Assembly: GCA_002898135.1 (NCBI GenBank)
Contig: BDTQ01000300.1
Coordinates: 1 to 5,768, forward strand
Length of the DNA: 5,768 nucleotides
Direction: 5' to 3'
Source: a bacterium BMS3Bbin07
GTDB taxonomy: Bacteria > Nitrospirota > Thermodesulfovibrionia > Thermodesulfovibrionales > JdFR-85
Both the position numbers and the translations under genes were made by a program. The notes under the pieces are model-generated. The model had not been told where the DNA came from. It ran no database searches and saw only the letters and a program-made list of their open reading frames with translations. Below are positions 1 through 5,768 of the stretch, one piece after another; position 1 is the first letter of the stretch, and each line of letters begins with the position of its first letter.

Positions 1-156
1 GCCTGTCCGTTCGGTGCAAGGCAGATAGGCAATCTGAAGGACCCGAACGATCCTGTTACAAAGATAATCATGACGGAAAGGGTTGCTATTTTAAAAGATG
101 AATACGGAACCAAACCCCAGGTTTATTACATTGGCCTGGATGAAAATGTGAGGTGA
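1..156 (+). CDS. 4Fe-4S ferredoxin-type electron-transfer subunit, C-terminal fragment (PsrB/DmsB/NrfC-like)
   Basis: This is the last 51 codons of a gene whose start lies left of the window; frame 1 is open from base 1 to a TGA at 154-156. The fragment begins ACPFGARQIGNLKDPNDP, which matches the last cluster-binding segment of the multi-[4Fe-4S] subunits of the PsrB/DmsB/NrfC family: a Cys-Pro followed by an aromatic-Gly-Ala-Arg, then G-N-L-x-D-P. The cysteine at fragment residue 2 would be the last ligand of a CxxC...CP set. The tail ends with a V-Y-Y-I-G-L segment like the C-termini of this family. In the family this subunit carries electrons between a catalytic subunit (often a molybdopterin enzyme) and a membrane quinone-binding partner. 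The complete NrfD-type gene 4 nt downstream supports that role. The substrate of the complex cannot be told from this fragment. Confidence 0.85.
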   Translation, partial: ACPFGARQIGNLKDPNDPVTKIIMTERVAILKDEYGTKPQVYYIGLDENVR

Positions 157-160
157 TAAA

Positions 161-1411
161 ATGACGGAAGCATGGACGTACCCGGAAGCTTTATGGACGG
201 TAAAGGATCTCTTTGTCTATCCGAACGAGTATATTTACTGGAGCATCCAGATAGTGATGTACCCATTGATGACGGGACTGGTCGCAGGCGCCTTTGTCCT
301 TTCGTCCCTCTACCATGTCTTTGGACTGGAAGACCTTAAGGATATGGCCAAGTTCTCCCTTGTCTTCTCTTTTGCACTGCTGATAGTAGCACCCATGCCG
401 TTGATGTTTCATCTCCAGCAGCCACTGAGGGGTATGGAGGTCTTCTTTACCCCGCATTTCACCTCTGCAATCTCCGCCTTCGGTATAGTCTTCTTCTCAT
501 ACTCGATAATTGTGGCTACCGAGATATGGTTCGTTTACAGGAAATTTTTTGTTGAGCAGTCCATTGCCTTAAAGGGTAAGGAGGGTATTGGTAACAGCCT
601 CAAGCAGTTGCTGTATTCGGTCCTTACACTCGGCGCTTATGATATCGGTGAAAAAGCTATGCATAAGGACGAGAAGGCAATAAAGATACTTGCAGGCATC
701 GGTATACCCGTTGCCTGCTTTCTGCACGGTTATGCAGGCTTCATATTCGGTTCGGTCAAGGCAAATGCACTATGGATGACACCGCTTATGCCGGTAATAT
801 TTATCATGTCGGCCATTGTTTCCGGTATTGCCCTCTGTATGTTCACCTATATAGTGATAATGGAGTGGAAGAAGTTCAGGATCAAGACCTCCAGGAAATC
901 CTGGGAGGTTACGGCTGCGGATGTTGGCGGGGCAGAGATCAATCTCATCAAAAATACCTCAAAGTACCTCGTCGGCTTTATGATAGCTGCAATAACCCTG
1001 GAGATTCTTGACCTTGTATTCAGGGGATATACGGCAGTGAAGTCCTGGGAAATACTCCGCTCCGTTATATACGGGAAGGATTTTGTAGATATCTTCATCC
1101 TCCAGTACGGCTTTGGTAACCTCCTTCCGTTTCTTATGCTCGTGATACCCGGGCTCACGATAAGAAGAACGACAATTGCCCTTATTCTGGTTATCTTCGG
1201 GGTATTTATGATGAGGTGGAATGTTGTGATCGGCGGACAGGCATTTTCTCTCTCCTTTGCCGGGTATATGCATTACAACATACCTTTTATACCCGACAGC
1301 ATCGATGCCTATAAAGAGGGTTTTTTTGGCGCACTTACCATCGGCGTGATGCCCTTTGCCCTCTTCTGGGTTATTAATAAATTTATCCCATCGCTGAAGT
1401 ATCATAAATAA
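161..1411 (+). CDS. nrfD: NrfD/PsrC-family quinone-interacting integral membrane subunit
   Basis: This 416-residue protein is dominated by hydrophobic helices, about eight or nine by eye (roughly 27-52, 65-85, 101-126, 178-198, 206-235, 268-290, 308-330, 334-358, 387-408). That fits the NrfD/PsrC/QrcD group of membrane anchors, which exchange electrons with menaquinone and pass them to or from an Fe-S subunit. Signature-like segments are HLQQPLRGMEVFFTPHFTSA (84-103), the H-G-Y-x-G-F stretch followed by W-M-T-P-L-M-P (189-211), and RWNVVIGGQ (352-360), all typical of this family. The ATG at 161 sits 4 nt after the preceding Fe-S gene stop, with GAGGTGA at 150-156 as ribosome binding site, so the two are co-transcribed. 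It is the last gene of its operon, because a strong terminator follows. The symbol is given for the family only. Polysulfide, thiosulfate, tetrathionate, sulfur or quinone-reductase complexes all use such a subunit, and I cannot choose between them. No heme-binding or catalytic role is evident. Confidence 0.88.
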   Translation: MTEAWTYPEALWTVKDLFVYPNEYIYWSIQIVMYPLMTGLVAGAFVLSSLYHVFGLEDLKDMAKFSLVFSFALLIVAPMPLMFHLQQPLRGMEVFFTPHFTSAISAFGIVFFSYSIIVATEIWFVYRKFFVEQSIALKGKEGIGNSLKQLLYSVLTLGAYDIGEKAMHKDEKAIKILAGIGIPVACFLHGYAGFIFGSVKANALWMTPLMPVIFIMSAIVSGIALCMFTYIVIMEWKKFRIKTSRKSWEVTAADVGGAEINLIKNTSKYLVGFMIAAITLEILDLVFRGYTAVKSWEILRSVIYGKDFVDIFILQYGFGNLLPFLMLVIPGLTIRRTTIALILVIFGVFMMRWNVVIGGQAFSLSFAGYMHYNIPFIPDSIDAYKEGFFGALTIGVMPFALFWVINKFIPSLKYHK

Positions 1412-1434
1412 AGGCTCCCAAAGTAAATGTTACC

Positions 1435-1478
1435 AATCCCGGGATGGCAGGAAACAACCTGCCATCCCGGGATTTTTT
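1435..1478 (+). terminator. Intrinsic (Rho-independent) terminator after nrfD
   Basis: A perfect 17-bp inverted repeat has left arm AATCCCGGGATGGCAGG at 1435-1451 and right arm CCTGCCATCCCGGGATT at 1458-1474, with a 6-nt loop AAACAA. It runs into six T (1473-1478). It lies 24 nt after the nrfD stop. The minus-strand side lacks a comparable T-tract, so it is most likely unidirectional for the respiratory operon on the left. Confidence 0.95.
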
Positions 1479-1636
1479 GACCGTATTTGTTTTAAAATTT
1501 AATTGTGTCAGCATACTCCCCGAATAAGACTCCGGCAGTCTCCTGTAAACCGGGAGAAACACCCCTGCAGATAACAGGCCTGAATATAGAGGTTCTGCCA
1601 CCCCGGATATCCCTCCCGGCCGTAAGGGGTTGACGG
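1479..1636 (+). promoter_or_regulatory. Intergenic region expected to hold the atpZ promoter; only weak candidates seen
   Basis: The preceding operon is terminated, so a new transcription start for the atpZ unit is expected here. The segment around 1483-1505 is AT-rich and follows a TTGACC at 1477-1482, but the hexamer 17 nt further on (TAATTG) is a poor -10. CATACT at 1512-1517 is a 4/6 match to the -10 consensus without a well-spaced -35. Near the gene, ACCCC-GG at 1600-1606 could pair with CC at 1620-1621 and GGGGT at 1626-1630 (4-nt bulge), which would cover the atpZ ribosome binding site AAGGGG at 1624-1629. No convincing small gene is present. The existence of a promoter somewhere here is inferred from context, and the exact site is not established. 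Confidence 0.25.
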
Positions 1637-1876
1637 ATGGGGAAAAACAGTAAAAAGGAACTCTGGCGGCAGCTCCTGGATGCAAGCGCAATCCCGTTGA
1701 ATCTCGTGGTTGCCACATTTGTGGGTTTTGCCATTGGTTATGGTCTTGATAAATTATTCGGAACCTCTCCCTATCTCACGATAATTTTTTTCATCCTGGG
1801 TATCATTGCAGGGTTCAGGGAGCTGTTCAGATACGCAAGGAGAATGGAACGTGAAGATGATAAAAAGGATAAATAG
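1637..1876 (+). CDS. atpZ: AtpZ/AtpI-type F1Fo ATP synthase accessory protein
   Basis: This is a 79-residue protein with a basic N-terminus, two predicted membrane helices (about 17-36 and 47-63) and a charged C-terminal tail (E-R-E-D-D-K-K-D-K). The conserved heart of the small AtpZ family is clear: G-Y-G-L-D-K-L-F-G-T-S-P at 34-45, followed by an L-T-I-I-F-F-x-L-G-x-x-A-G-F-R stretch ending at 61. In other bacteria this protein is encoded just before the Fo genes and works with AtpI in c-ring assembly or stability and has been linked to Mg2+ uptake; that is family knowledge, not shown here. The ATG at 1637 is preceded by AAGGGG (1624-1629) at 7-nt spacing, which supports the start. The 3' end overlaps the atpI start, so the two are translationally coupled. 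The Fo genes atpB and atpE do not follow. Confidence 0.85.
   Translation: MGKNSKKELWRQLLDASAIPLNLVVATFVGFAIGYGLDKLFGTSPYLTIIFFILGIIAGFRELFRYARRMEREDDKKDK
1837..1842 (+). promoter_or_regulatory. Ribosome binding site that favours the GTG start of atpI
   Basis: AAGGAG inside the end of atpZ lies 8 nt before GTG at 1851 and 14 nt before ATG at 1857. The spacing favours GTG 1851. The more upstream ATG at 1806 has no such site and would add a hydrophilic extension read inside atpZ. ATG 1857 remains possible, helped by GGAA at 1846-1849. Confidence 0.6.
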
Positions 1877-2210
1877 GCAGGCGGTTCTCATACTTATTCC
1901 CCTCTCCCTCCTGTCTGCCCTGATAGAGTGGAAAAGACTGCCCCTCAGTATTCTGACCGGCGGGGCTCTCGCCCTTGTTAACCTGAAGGGCCTTCACTGG
2001 GGGGTGCTTGGCCTGACGGATCCCGAGGCAGCGCGGGGAGCAATGGGGAAACTCCTCTTCTTCAGTATGTTCAGGCTCCTGATAGTCTTTATCATACTCA
2101 CGGCGCTCCTGTATTTCAGACTCATAAATATCTTCGGTGCACTTACCGGCCTTACAGTCGTTTTTATATTAGTGATGAAGGAAGGATTGGTGGAGGCAAG
2201 GAGTTTGTGA
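1851..2210 (+). CDS. atpI: ATP synthase subunit I (AtpI)-family membrane protein
   Basis: From GTG 1851 the product is 119 residues (117 from ATG 1857). It is a small protein with about four hydrophobic segments near residues 11-26, 32-50, 71-90 and 93-110, and a basic N-terminus (K-M-I-K-R-I-N-R). This size, topology and its place directly after atpZ fit the ATP synthase I family, an Fo accessory protein implicated in c-ring assembly. The G-G-A-L-A-L-V-N-L motif (37-45) after a charged turn and the F-R-L-L/F-x-x-T-A-L-L-Y-F segment (74-89) are typical of the family. The start region overlaps atpZ by 26 bases, implying translational coupling. The family is poorly conserved in sequence, so the assignment rests largely on topology and neighbourhood. 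A protein of unknown function with four helices is the alternative. secA, not atpB, comes next. Confidence 0.75.
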   Translation: MKMIKRINRQAVLILIPLSLLSALIEWKRLPLSILTGGALALVNLKGLHWGVLGLTDPEAARGAMGKLLFFSMFRLLIVFIILTALLYFRLINIFGALTGLTVVFILVMKEGLVEARSL

Positions 2211-2303
2211 GATTACGGAAAGCCGCAGTTTATCCCCCGGGACAACGGGGAAATCCCCTCATCCCTTGTTGCATAAAACCTCGCTGATTATTTAAAATTA
2301 AAT
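2211..2303 (+). promoter_or_regulatory. secA leader with short competing hairpins
   Basis: The leader contains CCCCG (2235-2239) that can pair with CGGGG (2246-2250) across a 6-nt loop. The same G-run (2247-2250) can pair with CCCC at 2255-2258 instead, so the two stems exclude each other. There is no T-tract directly after either, so this is not an evident terminator. Stems of 4-5 bp are weak. A regulatory role for secA is inference only. Confidence 0.25.
2269..2298 (+). promoter_or_regulatory. Candidate promoter abutting the secA start codon
   Basis: TAAAAT at 2293-2298 matches the -10 consensus at five of six bases. TTGCAT at 2269-2274 is a partial -35 with an 18-nt spacer. The predicted first transcribed base falls at about 2304-2306, on the ATG itself, so a transcript from here would be leaderless. 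That fits the absence of a Shine-Dalgarno sequence before secA. The region is AT-rich, so a chance match is quite possible. Confidence 0.35.
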
Positions 2304-4982
2304 ATGGTTTCTATTCTTAAAAAAATATTCGGGACAAAAAATGACAGGGAGATTAAGCGGATATGGCCCATGGTTGATCATATCAACAGCCTGGAGCCTG
2401 ATTTCTCTGCGCTCTCAGATACCCAGCTGAGGGACAAGACAGAAGAGTTTAAGCGGAGGATTGAGAAAGGGGAGACCCTTGACGAAATCCTCTATGAGGC
2501 TTTTGCGCTCGTGAGGGAGACATCAAGGAGGCTTCTCCATATGAGGCATTTTGATGTTCAGATTATCGGTGCCATAGTCCTTCACGAGGGAAAGATCGCT
2601 GAGATGAAGACTGGTGAAGGCAAGACCCTTGTTGCAACCATGCCCGTCTATCTGAACGCCCTTGATGGAAGAGGCGTCCAGGTGATAACCGTCAATGATT
2701 ACCTTGCAAAAAGGGATGCGCAGTGGATGAGTCCTTTATATCATCACCTCGGCCTCTCTGTCGGCGTTATACAGCATGATGTCTCTTTTCTCTATGACCC
2801 CGAGTCACGCTCTGACGACAAACAGCTTGACCGGTTCAGGCCATGCTCCCGCAAGGAGGCATACGGCGCTGATATAACTTATGGAACGAACAATGAGTTC
2901 GGCTTTGATTACCTCAGGGATAATATGAAGTATGAGATTGCGGACTACTGCCAGAGGGAACTGAATTATGCAATAGTTGACGAAGTGGACAGCATCCTGA
3001 TTGATGAGGCAAGGACCCCGCTTATCATTTCAGGTCCCTCGGAAGAATCAACTGACAAATATTATAAAATTGACCGGATAATACCAAAGCTTCAGAACGA
3101 GGTTGACTTCACAATAGATGAAAAGGCAAAAACCGTCATACTCACGGAAGAAGGCAGCATAAAGGCTGAGCAGCTCCTTGGTGTGGACAATCTTTTTGAC
3201 CCCGTCAATATAGAACTTGTTCACCATGTGTTACAGGGTCTTAAGGCCCACCATCTCTTTAAGCGTGATGTGGATTATGTTATTAACGATGGGCAGATTA
3301 TCATAGTGGATGAATTCACAGGCAGGCTGATGCCCGGAAGACGCTGGTCGGACGGACTTCATCAGGCAATCGAGGCCAAAGAGGGGGTGAAGATCGAGAG
3401 CGAAAATCAGACCCTTGCAACCATAACCTTCCAGAACTATTTCCGGATGTACAACAAACTTGCAGGAATGACGGGTACAGCCGATACAGAGGCCGAGGAG
3501 TTTGCAAAGATATATAATCTTGACGTACTGGTGATACCAACTAACAAGCCGATGGTACGCAAGGATTATCCCGACATGATATACAAGACGGAACCTGCCA
3601 AGTTTAATGCGGTGCTCGATGAGATAGAGGACTGCCACAAAAGGGGCCAGCCCGTACTTGTGGGCACAATATCAATTGAGAAATCCGAACTGCTCAGCAA
3701 GATACTCAAGAAGAAGGGTATTCCACACACTGTTCTTAATGCAAAGTATCATGACAAAGAGGCCCAGATAATATCCCAGGCAGGCAGTCCCGGGGCCGTT
3801 ACCATTGCAACCAACATGGCGGGAAGGGGAACGGATATAGTCCTTGGAGGCAATCTGGAAGGCATTGTGGAGGAGCTTTTAAAGAAGAAAAAAGACCCCA
3901 CGGAAGAGGACAGGGAAGAGGCATTAAAGCGTGCCGAGGTTATCTGCCGGGAGAACCGTGACAAGGTTGTGCAGGCCGGAGGATTGCATATTCTGGGCAC
4001 AGAGAGACATGAGTCAAGGAGGATCGACAACCAGCTCAGGGGACGTTCAGGCCGTCAGGGAGACTCGGGTTCTTCAAGGTTCTACCTCTCTCTTCAGGAC
4101 GACCTTATGCGCATATTCGCCTCAGACAGGATATCAGGGTTGATGGGCCGGCTCGGGATGGATGAGAGCATACCGATAGAGAACAGGATTGTCTCCAAGG
4201 CGATTGAGAATGCACAGAGACGTGTGGAGGCCCATAACTTTGACATAAGAAAGCATCTCATTGAATATGATGATGTGATGAATAAACAGAGGATAGAGAT
4301 ATATGCCTTCAGAAGAGAGATACTGGAGTCGGAATCTCTCAAAGAGAAGATAGATGAGTTAATTGAGGAAATAGTTGATTCCCTTCTGGCCATGTACTGC
4401 CCCGAAGACCGTCACGCCGAATACTGGGATATCAAGGAACTGAACAATTCCATTTACGGCATCTTTGGTCTCAAGTCTGAAAAGATATCCGAAATATCGG
4501 GTATTGAGGCATTGAGAGAGGTGCTTATTGGAGAAGTAAAGGAATACTATGAAAACAAGGAGAAGGAGATAGGCAGTGACCTGATGCGGTATCTGGAGAA
4601 GATCATAACGCTTCAGGTGGTTGATAATCAGTGGAAGGACCATCTCCTGGCCATGGATTATCTCAAGGAGGGTATCGGCCTGCGGGGCTATGGACAGAAA
4701 GACCCCCTTGTTGAATATAAACGTGAAGCATTTGACATGTTTTCAGACATGACCGAACGTATAAGAAACGAGGTTCTGACAAGGCTTTACAGGGTACAGG
4801 TGAGATCAGAAGAGGATGCATCAAAGGTCTCGCAGCAACACCAGTTAAGTCTTGCGTACAATCGCGGCAATGGTGCTGAGGCACAGCGGCCTGTAAGGAA
4901 GTCAAAGAAGGTTGGCCGTAACGAACCATGTCCCTGCGGCAGCGGGAGGAAATATAAAAAATGCTGTGGAGTAAATGCCTAA
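2304..4982 (+). CDS. secA: Protein translocase motor ATPase SecA
   Basis: SecA couples ATP hydrolysis to pushing unfolded preproteins through the SecYEG channel at the cytoplasmic face of the inner membrane. The 892-residue length is normal. NBD1 carries the Walker A segment MKTGEGKT (101-108) and the Walker B/DEAD-like DEVD (226-229) followed by [10 protein letters not shown]. The preprotein cross-linking domain spans roughly 230-375. NBD2 shows [10 protein letters not shown] (503-512) and the arginine-finger motif [11 protein letters not shown] (577-587). The helical scaffold/wing region follows. A basic linker leads to the C-terminal zinc motif with C876, C878, C887 and C888 (CxCx8CC), which in this family binds SecB and phospholipid. 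A longer segment at about 161-184, before R-K-E-A-Y, is an insertion relative to the E. coli protein and is common in several anaerobic lineages. The start at 2304 gives the canonical N-terminus (I-L-K-K-I-F-G-x-K-N-D-R-E). No Shine-Dalgarno sequence precedes it: the bases just upstream are almost all A and T. All key residues are present. Confidence 0.99.
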   Translation: MVSILKKIFGTKNDREIKRIWPMVDHINSLEPDFSALSDTQLRDKTEEFKRRIEKGETLDEILYEAFALVRETSRRLLHMRHFDVQIIGAIVLHEGKIAEMKTGEGKTLVATMPVYLNALDGRGVQVITVNDYLAKRDAQWMSPLYHHLGLSVGVIQHDVSFLYDPESRSDDKQLDRFRPCSRKEAYGADITYGTNNEFGFDYLRDNMKYEIADYCQRELNYAIVDEVDSILIDEARTPLIISGPSEESTDKYYKIDRIIPKLQNEVDFTIDEKAKTVILTEEGSIKAEQLLGVDNLFDPVNIELVHHVLQGLKAHHLFKRDVDYVINDGQIIIVDEFTGRLMPGRRWSDGLHQAIEAKEGVKIESENQTLATITFQNYFRMYNKLAGMTGTADTEAEEFAKIYNLDVLVIPTNKPMVRKDYPDMIYKTEPAKFNAVLDEIEDCHKRGQPVLVGTISIEKSELLSKILKKKGIPHTVLNAKYHDKEAQIISQAGSPGAVTIATNMAGRGTDIVLGGNLEGIVEELLKKKKDPTEEDREEALKRAEVICRENRDKVVQAGGLHILGTERHESRRIDNQLRGRSGRQGDSGSSRFYLSLQDDLMRIFASDRISGLMGRLGMDESIPIENRIVSKAIENAQRRVEAHNFDIRKHLIEYDDVMNKQRIEIYAFRREILESESLKEKIDELIEEIVDSLLAMYCPEDRHAEYWDIKELNNSIYGIFGLKSEKISEISGIEALREVLIGEVKEYYENKEKEIGSDLMRYLEKIITLQVVDNQWKDHLLAMDYLKEGIGLRGYGQKDPLVEYKREAFDMFSDMTERIRNEVLTRLYRVQVRSEEDASKVSQQHQLSLAYNRGNGAEAQRPVRKSKKVGRNEPCPCGSGRKYKKCCGVNA
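4968..4971 (+). promoter_or_regulatory. Closely spaced ribosome binding site for the downstream GAF-protein gene
   Basis: GGAG lies only 3 nt before the ATG at 4975, closer than the usual 5-9 nt, and inside the end of secA. An in-frame TAA at 4972-4974 immediately precedes the ATG, so no longer N-terminus is possible. A stronger GGGAGGA at 4944-4950 is 24 nt away, too far to serve directly. Translation is therefore likely to depend on coupling to secA through the 8-base overlap. Confidence 0.45.
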
Positions 4983-5768
4983 AATACTCGTTATAGCCTC
5001 CCCTTCCAAGGATCCCTCCCCTATATTACATGATTGCGGCTTTAATGACTTGACACTGAAAAAGGAACTTCCGGTAAATCAGGACAGTCCTGAGCCCCCC
5101 CCCGATATTATTATTCTTAACGAAGGTCTCACAACCAGGAGGGGTCTTCAGCAGTTGGACAAGGCATTTCCCTCGGTACCCAAGGTTGTCCTGTCAACTA
5201 AAAAAAACAGGAGACTCTCCTTTATAAAGGAAAGACCCCTCTCCGATTTATTAATAAATCCTGAATGCAAAGAGCTTATAGAGTCAATAGAAAGACTGGA
5301 ATATGAGAGAAGGCTGATTACAGAAAACCTGTCTCTGAAAAAGGAAGGCGCGACCCTTTGCAGGCTGACTGATCTTTTTGATGAGATCACCCATATACTG
5401 AAGGTCTCGGATGAACTCGATGATGTCCTTTCAAAGATAATGAACAGGATAAAATCCGAGATAGGGGCAAGGGGCTGGGCAATACTGTTAAGGGACGACA
5501 AGATGAACGAGTTATACGTTATGCAGGCCTCTGCAAAAAAGAGCAAAAGGTCGAGAAATTGCAGGCTGAAGGTCGGTGAGGGTATTGCAGGATGGGTTGT
5601 TGAAAAAGGAAAGCCCGTAATAGTTAATGATGTTACCGGAGACAAACGGTTTCTTTCAGGTATTGACGGATATCCCGGAGCTGATACAAGGTCTGTCATG
5701 ACTGTTCCGATCGGAGACAGAGAAGGGGTGCTTGGCGTGATTGAGCTGATTAACAAGAGGAACGCCGG
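4975..5768 (+). CDS. GAF-domain signalling protein with degenerate receiver-like N-terminus (3' end beyond window)
   Basis: The frame is open for 264 codons from ATG 4975 to the window edge and overlaps secA by 8 bases. Residues 1-95 look like a shrunken response-regulator fold: P-K-I-L-V-I-A (2-8) as a first strand, P-D-I-I-I-L-N (43-49) where a phospho-acceptor strand would be, and V-P-K-V-V-L-S-T (68-75) as a later strand. The acidic pair after strand 1 is replaced by S-P-S and the acceptor aspartate position by N49, so phosphorylation is unlikely. A charged, probably coiled-coil helix covers about 96-126. From about 145 a GAF domain is recognisable: L-D-D-V-L-S-K-I-M (148-156), [10 protein letters not shown] (165-174), the hallmark [20 protein letters not shown] (200-219), D-K-R-F (223-226), and R-S-V-M-T-V-P-I then [11 protein letters not shown] (239-261). 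GAF domains bind small ligands or mediate dimerisation. The output domain (kinase, cyclase, phosphatase or regulator) is not visible. A run of nine C at 5095-5103 encodes three prolines (41-43). Confidence 0.85.
   Translation, partial: MPKILVIASPSKDPSPILHDCGFNDLTLKKELPVNQDSPEPPPDIIILNEGLTTRRGLQQLDKAFPSVPKVVLSTKKNRRLSFIKERPLSDLLINPECKELIESIERLEYERRLITENLSLKKEGATLCRLTDLFDEITHILKVSDELDDVLSKIMNRIKSEIGARGWAILLRDDKMNELYVMQASAKKSKRSRNCRLKVGEGIAGWVVEKGKPVIVNDVTGDKRFLSGIDGYPGADTRSVMTVPIGDREGVLGVIELINKRNA

Noticed and set aside
161..208. N-terminal signal peptide on the NrfD-type protein
   Set aside because: The first 20 or so residues are polar and aromatic without a basic-hydrophobic-cleavage pattern. 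Hydrophobicity starts with the first membrane helix.
959..1405. Minus-strand open frame of 148 codons inside nrfD
   Set aside because: It is the shadow of a clearly conserved membrane protein, with no family resemblance and no ribosome binding site of note.
1428..1481. Seventeen-codon frame starting at ATG 1428
   Set aside because: It is entirely made of the terminator stem-loop and has no ribosome binding site.
1383..1734. Minus-strand frames spanning the terminator and the atpZ upstream region
   Set aside because: They run through the terminator stem and into atpZ, have no recognisable domain, and have composition typical of non-coding translation.
1806..1850. Longer atpI start at ATG 1806
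   Set aside because: It has no suitable ribosome binding site, adds a hydrophilic Gly/Ser stretch not expected in the family, and would lengthen the overlap with atpZ to 71 bases. GTG 1851 fits better.
2774..2855. SecA residues 158-184 as a foreign insertion
   Set aside because: The segment leads smoothly into [18 protein letters not shown], and comparable longer segments occur in SecA of several anaerobic lineages, so it is normal variation.
3231..4143. Several open frames on both strands within secA
   Set aside because: They overlap an unambiguous full-length SecA and carry no motifs of their own.
5148..5756. Long minus-strand open frame (about 202 codons) opposite the GAF-protein gene
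   Set aside because: It is serine-rich antisense sequence with no recognisable domain, and it lies opposite a + strand frame with clear GAF motifs.

Overview
This is a mid-GC bacterial window with every supported gene on the + strand. It probably comes from an anaerobic or sulfur/metal-respiring Gram-negative lineage. Nitrospirota or a Desulfobacterota-like group is my best guess, from the NrfD/PsrC-type respiratory membrane subunit, the residues between the Q/D-rich motifs of SecA, and the atpZ-atpI pair. That taxonomic placement is inference from family resemblance, not from a search.

Layout: (1) Positions 1-1411 hold the 3' end of a respiratory operon: the tail of a 4Fe-4S ferredoxin-type electron-transfer subunit, then a complete NrfD/PsrC-family quinone-interacting membrane protein 4 nt downstream. 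The catalytic subunit, probably a molybdopterin oxidoreductase, would lie to the left and is not visible. The operon closes with a textbook intrinsic terminator, a perfect 17-bp stem followed by six T, at 1435-1478. (2) After a 158-base spacer come two overlapping small membrane-protein genes of the atpZ and atpI families, accessory factors of the F1Fo ATP synthase. No atpB or atpE follows them. (3) A 93-base leader separates atpI from a full-length secA (892 codons), the motor ATPase of the Sec export pathway, with an intact C-terminal zinc motif. secA has no recognisable Shine-Dalgarno sequence. (4) An open reading frame overlaps the end of secA by 8 bases and runs off the right edge. It encodes a signalling-type protein with a degenerate receiver-like N-terminus, a helical linker and a GAF domain.

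The genes form at least two transcription units: the respiratory complex ending at the terminator, and a possible atpZ-atpI-secA-GAF unit with no terminator visible between its members. Most of the window is ordinary housekeeping or respiratory sequence. I see no mobile element, CRISPR array, tRNA or rRNA. The places that deserve a second look are the secA leader (no Shine-Dalgarno, a -10-like box next to the ATG, competing small hairpins, a possible short coupled reading frame with a PPG motif), the orphan atpZI pair, and the C9 homopolymer near the start of the GAF-protein gene.
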